62,611 nt of DNA from Stenotrophomonas lacuserhaii (GTDB lineage Bacteria; Pseudomonadota; Gammaproteobacteria; Xanthomonadales; Xanthomonadaceae), in assembly GCF_014836545.1 (NCBI RefSeq), contig NZ_JACSQS010000020.1, positions 1 to 62,611 of the forward strand, written 5' to 3'. Under the pieces are notes generated by a model. It searched no databases and was not told the origin of the DNA. It was given only the letters and a program-made list of their open reading frames with translations. The translations under genes were made by a program, and so were the position numbers. This document shows, in pieces, positions 38,218-47,901 of this stretch. Positions within the stretch are counted from its first letter, which is position 1. Every line of letters starts with the position of its first letter.

Positions 38218-38673
38218 TCAGGGCGCGAAGCGGACCTGGCGCGGGTCGTTCAGGCGCAGCTGGGTCTGGTAGTAATACTTGTCGCTGGGGATGCCATCCG
38301 TGCTGAAGACGATCTTCGCGCGGCGCGCCGTGCCCTGCACCAGCAGGCGGCGGTTGACCAAGCGTTCCAGTGGCAGGTTGTCCAGCTGTGCCCGCAGCGC
38401 ATCGGCCTGGTCGGCTGCCAGCCACACGGTGAGGTTGGCCTGGTGGCGATAGTCGGTTTCGCTGTTGAGGTACAGCCCGTGCCCGGTGAGGTCGATATTG
38501 CGCACGGTGACCAGGAAGGTGCCACTGATACCGTTGCGCGGATCATCGTTGGCGGCATGCACGGCTTCGGCCGGGGTGATCAGGCCAGCGGCCGTCATCG
38601 GCGGGGCGGTGACGCTGCGGTGGGCACAGCCCGCGCTGAGCAGCAGGACAGGGAGCAGCAGGGCGAAGCGCAT
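38218..38673 (-). CDS. Predicted lipoprotein of unknown function
   Basis: This 151-residue protein has a lipoprotein signal (MRFALLLPVLLLSAGC). The mature part includes TFLVTVRNIDLTGHGLYLNS, a hydrophobic/polar beta pattern, and ends RLNDPRQVRFAP. The segment around LYLNSETDYRHQANLTVWL suggests a nucleic-acid-like OB or beta-sandwich fold, but I do not recognise the family. Start is ATG 38673; longer frames upstream are not signal-like. Confidence 0.6.
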   Translation of the reverse strand: MRFALLLPVLLLSAGCAHRSVTAPPMTAAGLITPAEAVHAANDDPRNGISGTFLVTVRNIDLTGHGLYLNSETDYRHQANLTVWLAADQADALRAQLDNLPLERLVNRRLLVQGTARRAKIVFSTDGIPSDKYYYQTQLRLNDPRQVRFAP

Positions 38674-38829
38674 GGGACATCCTTGTTCCAGTGTGGACCG
38701 CCATTGTGCCGCGCGCAGGTGACCGCGCCAACCACGCTGAACGGGTGGCCACGGCCTCGTGATCTGCACATCACGGCGGCGCCGATAGCGTTGAGTGCCA
38801 CGACACACCACAACGAGCAGGCACGCAGA

Positions 38830-39000
38830 ATGGGTACCGAAAAGAACGAGCAGGAAGACCGCGCAGGCGTACAGGAAAGCCAGCAGGACCAGCGCCAGGA
38901 CGACGTGGCGAAGCAGCGCCAGGGACAGCAGGACCAGAAGGTCCGTGATGACCACACCAAGAAGCCTGACCGCAAGGACGGCAGCGGCGAGCCGGCCTGA
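38830..39000 (+). CDS. Small hydrophilic protein (56 aa)
   Basis: The frame reads MGTEKNEQEDRAGVQESQ and continues with Gln/Asp/Lys-rich sequence ending DGSGEPA; there is not one aromatic residue. AGCAGG precedes the ATG and a perfect terminator follows. Such composition indicates an intrinsically disordered, heat-soluble protein, possibly stress-related. No family recognised. Confidence 0.6.
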   Translation: MGTEKNEQEDRAGVQESQQDQRQDDVAKQRQGQQDQKVRDDHTKKPDRKDGSGEPA

Positions 39001-39004
39001 ACGA

Positions 39005-39040
39005 GAAAAGCCCCGGGAGCGATCCCGGGGCTTTTCGTTT
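39005..39040. terminator. Bidirectional terminator
   Basis: A perfect 14-bp stem GAAAAGCCCCGGGA/TCCCGGGGCTTTTC with loop GCGA serves the small gene at 38830 on the plus strand and tRNA-Ala on the minus strand. Confidence 0.9.
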
Positions 39041-39047
39041 CAATTCG

Positions 39048-39123
39048 TGGTGGAGCCAAGGAGGATCGAACTCCTGACCTCGTCGATGCGAACGACGCGC
39101 TCTCCCAGCTGAGCTATGGCCCC
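39048..39123 (-). tRNA. tRNA-Ala (CGC)
   Basis: A 76-nt cloverleaf with acceptor GGGGCCA/TGGCTCC, which contains the alanine identity pair G3:U70. The anticodon loop is TTCGCAT, so the anticodon is CGC and reads GCG. CCA is encoded. Confidence 0.93.
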
Positions 39124-39228
39124 ACAGTGGAACTGAGTCTATCCAACTGCCAGAGGCTTGCCAAGCCCGCACGTGCGGACAGAAAGTGGGGCATCGACGC
39201 GCCTGCGCAGCCAAAGCTGGAAAAAACG

Positions 39229-39492
39229 ATGGAACCTTACCGCCCGATTTCCTGCGACCTGCACGACCATCTGGAGATCGCCTGCCTGCGCCGGCTTCGC
39301 CTGCGGGTGGAGCTGGCCGATGGCACGCAAGTGGAGGGCCGTGCGCTGACCACCGTCAGCACAGCGGCGAAGGAAGAATTCCTGCGCCTGGAATGCACCG
39401 ATGGCCTGCGTGAGCTGCGGCTGGATCAGCTGCATGCGATCAGCGCCTTGGACGATGGGAGTGGTTTTGGGCGGATCGTACTGTCGGAGTGA
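39229..39492 (+). CDS. rof: Rho-binding antiterminator Rof
   Basis: This 87-residue protein begins MEPYRPISCDLHDHLEIACL, the Rof signature, and continues RLRVELADGTQVEGRAL and LRELRLDQLHAISAL, an Sm-like beta fold close to E. coli Rof (YaeO). Known Rof binds Rho and blocks its RNA-loading site, reducing termination. Start ATG 39229 matches the family; the frame extends upstream toward the tRNA without sense. Confidence 0.85.
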   Translation: MEPYRPISCDLHDHLEIACLRRLRLRVELADGTQVEGRALTTVSTAAKEEFLRLECTDGLRELRLDQLHAISALDDGSGFGRIVLSE

Positions 39493-39568
39493 TCTCGACG
39501 CCATGTAACCGTTTCCAGCGACCTTCTCGCGACAAATCAATCGCTTGGATGCTGAATGATGGCGCAAA

Positions 39569-39588
39569 TTTAGCCAGTCCTGGCTAAA
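39569..39588. promoter_or_regulatory. Palindromic operator overlapping the sigma-28 -35 element
   Basis: TTTAGCCAG-TC-CTGGCTAAA, perfect 9-bp arms. Its last four bases are the TAAA of the sigma-28 promoter, so a protein bound here would touch the promoter directly. Confidence 0.5.
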
Positions 39589-39611
39589 GAGGACCGCTTC
39601 GGTGCCGATAA
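39585..39611 (+). promoter_or_regulatory. Sigma-28 (FliA) promoter of the chemoreceptor gene
   Basis: TAAA (39585-39588), a 15-nt spacer and GCCGATAA (39604-39611), an exact match to the FliA consensus TAAA-N15-GCCGATAA. Confidence 0.85.
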
Positions 39612-39657
39612 AAGTGTGACGCCCAACGCGTTCCCCCTTCCTATCAAGTGCCTCTCG

Positions 39658-42192
39658 ATGACGACTTCTGCCGCCACCGGTTCCACGCTGTCCATTTCTA
39701 CCCGTCTGGCGATCCTGCTTGCGGCCATCACTGCCGCGGCCTTCGTGCTGCTGGCCCTGCTGATCTACCGGCAGACCGCCGCCAGCTACCAGACGCGCGT
39801 GCAGGCCGGGCTGGACACCTCGGCCAGCCTGATGCGCGATTCGGTGGCGCTGTACGACCGCAGCCTCAGCCAGAGCACCGCGCATATGGCCGCTCTGTTC
39901 CGCGCCTCGCTGCCGGCCGGCGATGCCGCCGTGGACACCGCGCGCAGCGTGGAGGTGGCCGGGCAGGTCGCCCCGCAACTGATGTTCGGGGGCAGCCCGC
40001 TGGCGCTGGATGACGCGGCGGTGGATCGTTTCGCCGCCTCCACCGGCGGTGTGGCGACGGTGTTCGTGCGCGATGGCGATGACTTCGTGCGGGTGGCGAC
40101 CTCGCTGCGCAATGCCGCCGGTGAGCGCGTGCTCGGCACCAGGCTGGACCATGCCCACCTGGCGTATTCGAAGATCATCGCCGGCGAAGCCTTCAGTGGC
40201 CCGGCGCACCTGTTCGGCACCGATTACATGACCCACTACATGCCGCTGAAGGATGCGGCCGGTGCGGTGGTCGGCATCGCCTTCGTCGGCCAGGACCAGT
40301 CGGCCGGGCTGGCCGCGCTGAAGGCCAGCCTGCGTGATTCCACGCTGGGCAAGGACGGCTACTTCATGGCCATCGATACGCGCCCGGGCGAGGGCTTCGG
40401 CAAGGTGATCGCCGCGCCCGCCGGTGAAGGCGGCAGGATCAGCGAGCGCGTGGTGGCCGAAGACCTGCCGCTGCTGCAGGCGCTGCTGGAAGGGCGCCAG
40501 GCATCGGCCACGCTGCAGGTGCGCAGCGCCGATGGCAAGGACACCCGCGGCTATTTCGTTTCCGCGCAGGCGCATGCGCCGTGGCGCTGGATGGTGCTGG
40601 GCATGGAGCCGGTGTCGGTGCTGCAGGACGTGCTGCGCACGCTGCTGCTGCAGATCGCCGGCATTTCCGCACTGGCCCTGCTGGCGGTGATCGGCGCGAC
40701 CGTGCTGGCCATGCGCCGGTTGCTGGCCCGTCCGCTGCAGCAGGCCGAACAGGTGGCCCTGGACGTGGCAGCGGGCCGGCTGGACCGCGAGATCCCGCAG
40801 CGTCGCCCCGATGAAGTGGGGCGCCTGCTTTCGTCCATGCGGCAGATGCAGTCCACCCTGCGCAGCGTCACCGCCGCACAGGACCGGATGGCCCAGCACC
40901 ACGCCGAGGGCACCATCAGCCACCGCATCGATGCCGACGCGTTCCAGGGTGCATTCCGCAGCATGGTGGAAGGCACCAACGCGCTGGTGGATGCCCACGT
41001 GCGCACCACGCTGGAGATGGTCGAGCTGGTACAGGAATACGCCACCGGTGACCTGTCGGCGTCGATGCAGGAACTGCCCGGTGAGAAGGCCCGCATCAGT
41101 GCGTCGGTCAACGGCGTGCGCGCCCGCCTGCAGGCCATCAACGGTGAGATCAGGCGTCTGGTCGCGGCTGCTGCAGCCGGTGATTTCGGCGCGCGCGGTG
41201 ACGCTGAAGCGTTCGACAACGATTTCCGGCTCATGGTGGAAGGACTGAACACCCTGATGACCACGGCCGACCACAACCTGGCGGCGCTGTCCGACCTGCT
41301 GCGCAACCTGGCGCGGGGCGACCTGCGCAGCCGTATCGAAGGGGATTTCCAGGGCGTGTTCGCCGAAATGCGCGATGACGCCAACCAGACCGTGACCAGC
41401 CTGGGCACGATCATCGCCGGCATCCAGCGCTCGGCCGATGGTGTGTCGGCGGCGGCGGCGGAAATCGCCTCGGCCAGCGAAGACCTGTCACGCCGGACCG
41501 AACAGCAGGCAGCGAACCTGGAAGAGTCGGCCGCATCGATGGAAGAAATGACCGCAGCGGTGCGCCAGAGCGCGGACCACGCGGTACGCGCAGACAAGCT
41601 GGCGGTGCAGGCCACCGGCGTGGCATCCCAGGGCGGTGAAGCGGTGGCCGAGGTGGAGCGCACCATGCGCCTGATCGAAGCGTCCTCGCGGCGCATCGCC
41701 GACATCACCACGGTGATCGATGGCATCGCCTTCCAGACGAATATCCTTGCGCTGAACGCGGCGGTGGAAGCGGCCCGTGCCGGTGAAGAAGGGCGTGGTT
41801 TTGCCGTGGTCGCCAGTGAAGTCCGCACGCTGGCGCAGCGCTCGGCGCAGGCGGCGCGCGAGATCAAGGGGCTGATCGACGAATCGGTGGAGCAGGTCGG
41901 CACCGGCAGTGCGCTGGCAGCGCAGGCCGGCGAGACCATCCAGCAGGTGGTGACCGCGGTGGGCGAACTGGGTGCGGCGATCGGCGGCATTGCGTCGGCA
42001 TCGCGCGAGCAGGCCGCCGGCATCGAACTGGTCAACCAGAGCATCGTGCAGATGGACGGAGTCACCCAGCAGAACGCGGCGCTGGTGGAGGAAACCTCGG
42101 CCTCGGCGCAGTCGATGACCGCCCAGGCCGCGTCGCTGCGCGAAGCCGCAGCGCGCTTCGTGCTGGCGCGTGGGACGGTGGTGGCGACGTAA
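39658..42192 (+). CDS. Methyl-accepting chemotaxis protein with dCache-like sensor
   Basis: This 844-residue transmembrane receptor has TM1 at about 17-37, a large periplasmic Cache-type sensor (about 38-325) containing [19 protein letters not shown] and VGIAFVGQD, and TM2 at about 330-352. HAMP plus a HAMP-like tandem (about 355-555) and a cytoplasmic coiled-coil signalling domain follow, with hairpin tip [20 protein letters not shown] near 705. No CheR-docking pentapeptide is at the C-terminus. Start ATG 39658 is preferred over a GTG at 39616. The sigma-28 promoter ties it to the flagellar regulon. Ligand unknown. Confidence 0.93.
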   Translation: MTTSAATGSTLSISTRLAILLAAITAAAFVLLALLIYRQTAASYQTRVQAGLDTSASLMRDSVALYDRSLSQSTAHMAALFRASLPAGDAAVDTARSVEVAGQVAPQLMFGGSPLALDDAAVDRFAASTGGVATVFVRDGDDFVRVATSLRNAAGERVLGTRLDHAHLAYSKIIAGEAFSGPAHLFGTDYMTHYMPLKDAAGAVVGIAFVGQDQSAGLAALKASLRDSTLGKDGYFMAIDTRPGEGFGKVIAAPAGEGGRISERVVAEDLPLLQALLEGRQASATLQVRSADGKDTRGYFVSAQAHAPWRWMVLGMEPVSVLQDVLRTLLLQIAGISALALLAVIGATVLAMRRLLARPLQQAEQVALDVAAGRLDREIPQRRPDEVGRLLSSMRQMQSTLRSVTAAQDRMAQHHAEGTISHRIDADAFQGAFRSMVEGTNALVDAHVRTTLEMVELVQEYATGDLSASMQELPGEKARISASVNGVRARLQAINGEIRRLVAAAAAGDFGARGDAEAFDNDFRLMVEGLNTLMTTADHNLAALSDLLRNLARGDLRSRIEGDFQGVFAEMRDDANQTVTSLGTIIAGIQRSADGVSAAAAEIASASEDLSRRTEQQAANLEESAASMEEMTAAVRQSADHAVRADKLAVQATGVASQGGEAVAEVERTMRLIEASSRRIADITTVIDGIAFQTNILALNAAVEAARAGEEGRGFAVVASEVRTLAQRSAQAAREIKGLIDESVEQVGTGSALAAQAGETIQQVVTAVGELGAAIGGIASASREQAAGIELVNQSIVQMDGVTQQNAALVEETSASAQSMTAQAASLREAAARFVLARGTVVAT

Positions 42193-42321
42193 CCAGGGCG
42201 GTACGCGGGAGGGGCTGCCACGGGATTGAAACGTGGCCGCCATACTGTGCGCCTGCGCGCTTTGATTTCCTCATCCGCCCGGCTCGCGCAGGCCGCACGG
42301 ACGCTCCTTCGAGTCCCGTAC

Positions 42322-44622
42322 ATGCATCTGAACCACCGAATCTTCCGTCGTCATCCGTTGGCGCTGGCATGCGCCGCATTGTCCGTGGGCCTGGTCGCCC
42401 CGGCCTTCGCGCAGCAGGCCGCCACCCCGACCAGCGCCACTGCGCTGGATGCCATCACCGTGACCGCCGAACGCCGCGAGCAGAACCTGCAGGACGTGCC
42501 GGTGTCGGTCGGCGTGGTGCAGGGCGAGCAGCTGCGCGACTACACCGCCGGCGGCGATGACACCCTGTTGGCGCTGTCCGGCCGAGTGCCGGGCTTCTAT
42601 GCCGAGACCACCACCGGGCGCATCTTCCCGCGCTTCTACATCCGTGGCCTGGGCAACATCGATTTCTACCTGGGTGCCTCCCAGCCGGTGTCCATCATCC
42701 AGGACGACGTGGTGCTGGAACACGTGGTGCTGAAGTCAAACCCGGTCTTCGACGTGGACCAGATCGAGGTGCTGCGTGGACCGCAGGGCACGCTGTTCGG
42801 TCGCAACACCACCGCCGGCATCGTCAAGTTCGACAGCATCAAGCCGAGCCAGGACGCCAGCGGCCGGGTCAATGCCAGCTACGGAACCAACAACAGCGTC
42901 GCCGTGGATGCCGGCCTGGGCGGCCCGATCAACGAGGTGGCGGCGTTCCGCGTGTCTGCGCTGTACCAGCATCGCGATGATTACGTGGATAACACCTACG
43001 CCGGCGCCAGCGCCGATGGCACGATGGCGCCGCGCAAGGATGCGATGGGTGGCTTCGACGATCGCAACGTGCGCGCGCAGCTGCTGCTGGCCCCCACCGA
43101 AAACCTCTCGGTGCTGGCCTCGGCGCATGCGCGGGACTACGAAGGAACCTCCACGCTGTTCCTGCGCGGCGGCATGGTCAAGGGCTCCAACCAGCCGATC
43201 GCCGCGCGCGACCGCGTAGCCTACGACGAGGCCGCCAACAACCCGCAGGCCTACAAGACCTACGGTGGCTCGCTCAAGGCGACCTATGATTTCGGCGCGG
43301 TGGAACTGACCTCGATCACTGCTTACGAGACCACGTCCGGCTACAGCCGCGGCGACACCGATGGCGGCGCGGCCGCCAATTTCCCGGTCAATGGCGTGCC
43401 CAATGGGTTCGGCCAGTCGATGGGCCAGGTGCGCGATCTCGACCAGTGGACCCAGGAAGTCCGCCTGGCCAGCGTGGGCGATGATCGCTTGAGCTGGCAG
43501 GCCGGCCTGTTCTACTTCGACGGCCGCGATATCACCGACTTCTACCAGCGCGGCTGGTTCCTGCAGGGCGCCGCGCGCAATCCCAACAACTGGGTGCGGC
43601 TGCGCAATACCAATACCTCTGTCGCCGGCTTCGGCCAGCTGAGCTACAAGGCCACCGACCAGCTGACGCTGACCGCGGGTCTTCGCCAGACCCGCGACGA
43701 GAAGCGCACCCGCCTGCTGAAGACCGCCGACACCGCAGCCGGTGCGGTGACCTACCGCGGCCGTACTGACGTGGAGATGAGCGACACCACGCCGAGCTGG
43801 GACCTGAGCGCGATGTACCAGATCAACGACCAGGTGGGCGTGTATGCCAAGGTCGCGCGCGGCTTCCGCGGACCGACCATCCAGGGCCGCTCGGCGGTGT
43901 TCAACTCAGACTTCACCACGGCCGATTCGGAGACGATCCTGTCCTGGGAAGCCGGCGTAAAAAGCACGCTGTGGGACAATCGCCTGCGCTTGAACGCGAC
44001 TGCCTTCACCTACCAGGTCAACGACATCCAGCTCAACGGCAACGATTCGGATGGCAATGGGGTGCTGTTCAATGCGGACAAGGCACGCGCCTACGGCCTG
44101 GAGGCGGACATGGAACTGCGCCCGGTTCCGAACCTGACCCTGAGTGCGGGCGTGAGCCTGCTGCACAGCGAAATCCAGGATGACCGGGTGTACGCACAGG
44201 TGTGTGCGCTGAACGGCGTGGTGGTGTGCAGCGTGAACGACCCGACCATCAAGGTTGGTGCCAACACCTTCGCGCAGATCGACGGCAATCCGCTGCCGAA
44301 CGCGCCGAAGTACGGCATCAACCTGGCGGCCCGCTACGATTTCCCGGTGAGCGATGCTGGCACGGTATTTGTGTCCACTGACTGGAACAAGCAGGGCTAT
44401 ACCAGCTTCGTGCTGTACGACACGGCCGAATTCAACTCCAAGGGTGATTTCGAAGGCGGCCTGAAGCTGGGCTACTCCGGCGGCTACGGCGCCTACGAAG
44501 TGGCGCTGTTCGCGCGCAACATCACCAATGAGAAGAACCTCAAGGGCGTGATCGAGAACTACATGGCAGCGGTGTACAACGAACCGCGCACCGTGGGTGT
44601 TTCGCTGAACATGAACTGGTAA
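42322..44622 (+). CDS. TonB-dependent outer-membrane receptor
   Basis: This 766-residue receptor has a signal peptide (1-30, ending APAFAQQ). A TonB box-like DAITVTAERREQNLQDVPVS begins the plug; the plug (about 45-170) contains FYIRGLGNIDF and VDQIEVLRGPQGTLFGRNTTAG. A 22-strand barrel fills the rest and ends in Trp (SLNMNW), the usual barrel terminus. The layout resembles receptors of the larger TonB group for siderophores or sugars; substrate cannot be read. No adjacent ECF sigma/anti-sigma or transporter genes help. Confidence 0.9.
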   Translation: MHLNHRIFRRHPLALACAALSVGLVAPAFAQQAATPTSATALDAITVTAERREQNLQDVPVSVGVVQGEQLRDYTAGGDDTLLALSGRVPGFYAETTTGRIFPRFYIRGLGNIDFYLGASQPVSIIQDDVVLEHVVLKSNPVFDVDQIEVLRGPQGTLFGRNTTAGIVKFDSIKPSQDASGRVNASYGTNNSVAVDAGLGGPINEVAAFRVSALYQHRDDYVDNTYAGASADGTMAPRKDAMGGFDDRNVRAQLLLAPTENLSVLASAHARDYEGTSTLFLRGGMVKGSNQPIAARDRVAYDEAANNPQAYKTYGGSLKATYDFGAVELTSITAYETTSGYSRGDTDGGAAANFPVNGVPNGFGQSMGQVRDLDQWTQEVRLASVGDDRLSWQAGLFYFDGRDITDFYQRGWFLQGAARNPNNWVRLRNTNTSVAGFGQLSYKATDQLTLTAGLRQTRDEKRTRLLKTADTAAGAVTYRGRTDVEMSDTTPSWDLSAMYQINDQVGVYAKVARGFRGPTIQGRSAVFNSDFTTADSETILSWEAGVKSTLWDNRLRLNATAFTYQVNDIQLNGNDSDGNGVLFNADKARAYGLEADMELRPVPNLTLSAGVSLLHSEIQDDRVYAQVCALNGVVVCSVNDPTIKVGANTFAQIDGNPLPNAPKYGINLAARYDFPVSDAGTVFVSTDWNKQGYTSFVLYDTAEFNSKGDFEGGLKLGYSGGYGAYEVALFARNITNEKNLKGVIENYMAAVYNEPRTVGVSLNMNW

Positions 44623-44631
44623 TGCGGAACG

Positions 44632-44753
44632 GGCAATGACGGCCGCTGGCCGTCATTGCCTCCCGGTGGGTGGCGCTCGCTCGGTGGGTGCCGCCCCGTG
44701 GTCGGCACCGCTTGGGATCCGGCGCGGAGAGCGTGACGACCAACGGTCGTCAC
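44632..44753. repeat. REP-like palindrome cluster
   Basis: GGCAATGACGGCC-GCT-GGCCGTCATTGCC (44632-44660, perfect 13-bp arms) and GTGACGACC-AAC-GGTCGTCAC (44733-44753) lie between convergent genes, with a further GTAGTCGTCACCC copy at 44765. Confidence 0.7.
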
Positions 44754-44792
44754 CCACCAGTGGGGTAGTCGTCACCCACCGGGGATCGTCCG

Positions 44793-45866
44793 TCAGGGCA
44801 GCAGCGGCTGCAGCTTCGGCTCCAGCACCTGCTGCCGCCAGCCGGCCAGCGGGGCCGGCCAGGTGCGGCTTCCCAGATAGCTTTCCAGATGCTTGCGCGA
44901 AGCCAGCACGCCATCGGGCAGGCCCAGTGACTGGCTCACCTGCGCTACCGCTTCCTGCAGTTTCTTCAACGCCTGCTTGTTGGCATCGGTAGCCTGCAGC
45001 AGCTGCGGCGCATCGGCTTCGTCGTCCAACGGCGTGGTCAACGCCTGCCACACCGCACCTGCCAGCTTGCGCGGCGCCTTCGGGAACTGGTCGAACACCT
45101 TGCCCAGCGCCGCTTCGTCCACCGGTGGGACGCGGGCGAGGGTAGCGGCCAGTTCGTTGTCGAGGATCCAGCTGCGCGGGCGGTCGCTGGCACGTGCCTG
45201 CTGGTCTCGCCAGCGCAGCAGGCGCAGCAGCCGGCGCTGCGCCGGTGCATCCAGGAACTGCGCCGAGCGCATGCCCAGGTGGGGCCAGCGCTCTTCGTCA
45301 TGCTCCACGCTGGCCAGCAGGCGCTCGCCATCGTCGGCCAGCCACTGCTGGCGATCCTGCGCTTCCAGCTTCGCCACGATGGCATCGTGCAGTGCGAACA
45401 GGTGCTCGACGTCGTCGGCGGCATACTGCAGCTGCGCATCCGACAGCGGCCTGCGCATCCAGTCCGAGCGCGTTTCACCCTTCGCCAGTGCCACGCCGGT
45501 GATTTCCTGCACCAGCTTCTGGTAGCCCATGCCGCCGCCGATTCCCGCCAGCGAAGCGCCGATCTGGGTATCGAACAGTGGCCGCGGCAGCACGCCGCAG
45601 GTGTGTTTGAACGCCACCAGGTCTTCGCTGGCGCTGTGCATCACCTTGATGATGGAGGTATCGGTCAGCCACGGCGCCAGTGCCTCGGGCATGCCCGGGA
45701 TCAGCGGATCGATCAGCAGGACTTCGTCGCCGACGGCCATCTGCACCAGGGCCAGTTGCGGCCAGAAGGTGCGCTCGCGGATGAACTCGGTGTCCAGGCC
45801 GATGCGGGAGGGACGCAGCTGTTGCCGCGCCTGCAGTTCTGCGGGGGTGTTGATCCAGATTGCCAC
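44793..45866 (-). CDS. rnd: Ribonuclease D
   Basis: The 357-residue 3'-5' exoribonuclease matures tRNA and other stable RNAs. The DEDD catalytic set is visible: GLDTEFIRERTFWPQLALVQ near 23 (D and E), the motif II aspartate in VAFKHTCG-FDTQIGAS near 85, and YAADDVEHLF near 165 (motif III). An HRDC domain (about 210-300) follows. I start at the GTG at 45866 (VAIWINTPAELQ), where similarity to RNase D begins; longer upstream frames are Arg/Ala-rich. E. coli RNase D is 375 aa. Confidence 0.93.
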   Translation of the reverse strand: MAIWINTPAELQARQQLRPSRIGLDTEFIRERTFWPQLALVQMAVGDEVLLIDPLIPGMPEALAPWLTDTSIIKVMHSASEDLVAFKHTCGVLPRPLFDTQIGASLAGIGGGMGYQKLVQEITGVALAKGETRSDWMRRPLSDAQLQYAADDVEHLFALHDAIVAKLEAQDRQQWLADDGERLLASVEHDEERWPHLGMRSAQFLDAPAQRRLLRLLRWRDQQARASDRPRSWILDNELAATLARVPPVDEAALGKVFDQFPKAPRKLAGAVWQALTTPLDDEADAPQLLQATDANKQALKKLQEAVAQVSQSLGLPDGVLASRKHLESYLGSRTWPAPLAGWRQQVLEPKLQPLLP

Positions 45867-45949
45867 GGGGCGTTCGACTTCTCGCGTTTGCTCAGGAAGG
45901 GGAGAATAGCCTAACGTCGGCCCGCACCCCCGGCCTGAAGGAGTTGGTT

Positions 45950-47830
45950 TTGCGTCTGCCGCGCCCGTACCTGCTGTTGCCCGCCCTGTGCCTGCTGGGG
46001 CTGACCGGCTGCGGTGAGCCGTCGCCGGCGCCACGCGCGCCTGCTGCCACAGCGGCCGAGCCGGCGCCACGCGCGCGCGATGCCCAGGCAGGCGGCGAAG
46101 CCACGGTGACCATCGGCGGCCAGGACGAAGCCGAAACGGTGCAGCGCTGGACGCCGCCGCCGGTGACCATCGACCCTGCTGAGCGCGCCGTTGCGCGCCG
46201 CCGGGCCGAGCAGGCCCAGCGTGAGGGCCAGCTGTTCGAAACCAGCGAGTCGGCCATTCCGCTGTGGCTGGCCCTGCTGGAGCAGGATCCGCAGGATCGT
46301 CGCGCCCGCGATGGCCTGCAGCGCGCGCAGCGGCAACTGCTGGTGCAGGCCAGGACATTGCTGGCACAACCGCAGCAGCAGCGCATGGCACTGGCCGAAG
46401 CGGCCCAGATCGCACTGGTACTGCTGACCATTGCCCCGGACAACGAGCAGGCGCGTGCGTTGCAGCGGCAGGTGGAAGTGGCCCAGCGCACGGTGGCGTT
46501 CAACCGCGCCGGCGAAGACGACCTGCGCGCCGGGCGGATCGGCGAGGATGGCGACGGCGCTCTGGTCAACTTCCGCGATGCGCTCGCCCTGGACCCCGAC
46601 AACATGCGTGCGCGACAGGGCCTGGCAGCAGCCGAAAGTGGACTGATCGGGCGGGCTGAGATCGCCGCACGGGCCGGGGATTTCGCCGCCGCAGGCACCT
46701 GGCTGGCCGAAGCCAGCAAGGTGCGCGATGCCGCCACGACCATCGCCGATGCCTTCGAGCGGATCGAGGCGATCCGTGCAGCCACCCTGGCCACCCTGCG
46801 TGCGCGGGGACTGCGGGATCTGGCCACCCCACAGGGCCTGAAGGCGGCCGGCGAGAAGCTGGAGCAGGCCATGCGCATCGCCCTGCCGGGCAATGCGGAC
46901 GTGGCGCTGTTGCGCGAGCGCATCGAGCTGGCCACGCATTACGGCAGCTTCCGCCCCGGCCAGGTGTTCAGTGATCCGCTGCGTGATGGCGGACGCGGAC
47001 CCCGGATGAAGGTGGTGCCGCATGGTGGCTTCCAGATGGGCGCCGGGCTGCACGAACCCGGTGCCAGCGACGCCGAGCGACCGTCCCATTACGTGCGCTT
47101 CGAGCGCGGCTTCGCGATGGCGATGACCGAGGTGACCGTGGCCGATTTCGCCCGCTTCGTGAAGGCCGCCAATGCCCGCCCGCGGGCTACCCGGCGAGGC
47201 CATTCCATTGTCTATGACGAGCGCAGCGGCAACTTCATCCGCCGCAGCGGGGTCGACTGGCAATCGGACTACGACGGCGGCCGTGCGCTGGCCAACCAGC
47301 CGGTGATGCATGTCAGCGTGCGTGACGCCGAAGCCTATGCGAACTGGCTGTCAGAGCAGACCGGGCGCTCCTACCGGCTGCCGAGCGAGGCCGAGTTCGA
47401 ATACGCGGCGCGCGCGGGGGCGTCGGGCCGTTATCCGTGGGGCGATGCCGGGGTGCCGCCACCGGACTCGGGCAACTTCACCGGCAGCCTGGACGTTTCG
47501 CCCACCGGGCGGCGCTGGGCCAATGCCTTCATCGGCTATGGCGACGGCTACTGGGGCGCCGCGCCGGTGGGGATGTTCAAGCCCAATGCCTGGGGCCTGC
47601 ATGACATGGGCGGCAACCTCAGTGAATGGGTCGCCGACTGCTGGCACGCGAGCTATCGGCGTGCGCCTTCCGATGGCGCGGCCTGGTTCAATCCGGGCTG
47701 CCGCGCGCGGGTGATCCGCGGCGGCAACTGGGCCAATGCCCCCGAACAGACCCGCGCGGCATGGCGGCAATCGCAGGATTCGGACACCACCAGCGGGCGG
47801 ATCGGCTTCCGGCTGGTGCGCGGCATCTGA
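45950..47830 (+). CDS. SUMF1/FGE-domain lipoprotein with repeat region
   Basis: This 626-residue protein starts at TTG (45950), with AAGGAG 6 nt before it and no better ATG, and carries a lipoprotein signal ending LLGLTGC. Residues about 75-340 are an Ala/Arg/Gln-rich helical, TPR-like region (AERAVARRRAEQAQREGQ, ALVNFRDALALDPDN). The C-terminal about 250 residues form a formylglycine-generating-enzyme-like domain: GGFQMGAG, EVTVADFARFV, PVMHVSVRDAEAYANWLSEQ, LPSEAEFEYAARAG, MGGNLSEWVADCW, RVIRGGNWANAPEQTR. Catalytic cysteines of true FGE are not seen after RGGNW, so a structural or non-catalytic role is likely. Confidence 0.8.
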   Translation: MRLPRPYLLLPALCLLGLTGCGEPSPAPRAPAATAAEPAPRARDAQAGGEATVTIGGQDEAETVQRWTPPPVTIDPAERAVARRRAEQAQREGQLFETSESAIPLWLALLEQDPQDRRARDGLQRAQRQLLVQARTLLAQPQQQRMALAEAAQIALVLLTIAPDNEQARALQRQVEVAQRTVAFNRAGEDDLRAGRIGEDGDGALVNFRDALALDPDNMRARQGLAAAESGLIGRAEIAARAGDFAAAGTWLAEASKVRDAATTIADAFERIEAIRAATLATLRARGLRDLATPQGLKAAGEKLEQAMRIALPGNADVALLRERIELATHYGSFRPGQVFSDPLRDGGRGPRMKVVPHGGFQMGAGLHEPGASDAERPSHYVRFERGFAMAMTEVTVADFARFVKAANARPRATRRGHSIVYDERSGNFIRRSGVDWQSDYDGGRALANQPVMHVSVRDAEAYANWLSEQTGRSYRLPSEAEFEYAARAGASGRYPWGDAGVPPPDSGNFTGSLDVSPTGRRWANAFIGYGDGYWGAAPVGMFKPNAWGLHDMGGNLSEWVADCWHASYRRAPSDGAAWFNPGCRARVIRGGNWANAPEQTRAAWRQSQDSDTTSGRIGFRLVRGI

Positions 47831-47901
47831 GCTGCACGCCATCTGGGCTAGGATGAGCCGTTACCCGCCGGCCCCGGCGGGCCTGGCCAGGACGCATGTC
47901 G

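Noticed and set aside
39139..41274. 711-codon minus-strand frame opposite rof and the chemoreceptor gene
   Set aside because: Antisense shadow that also crosses two unrelated genes.
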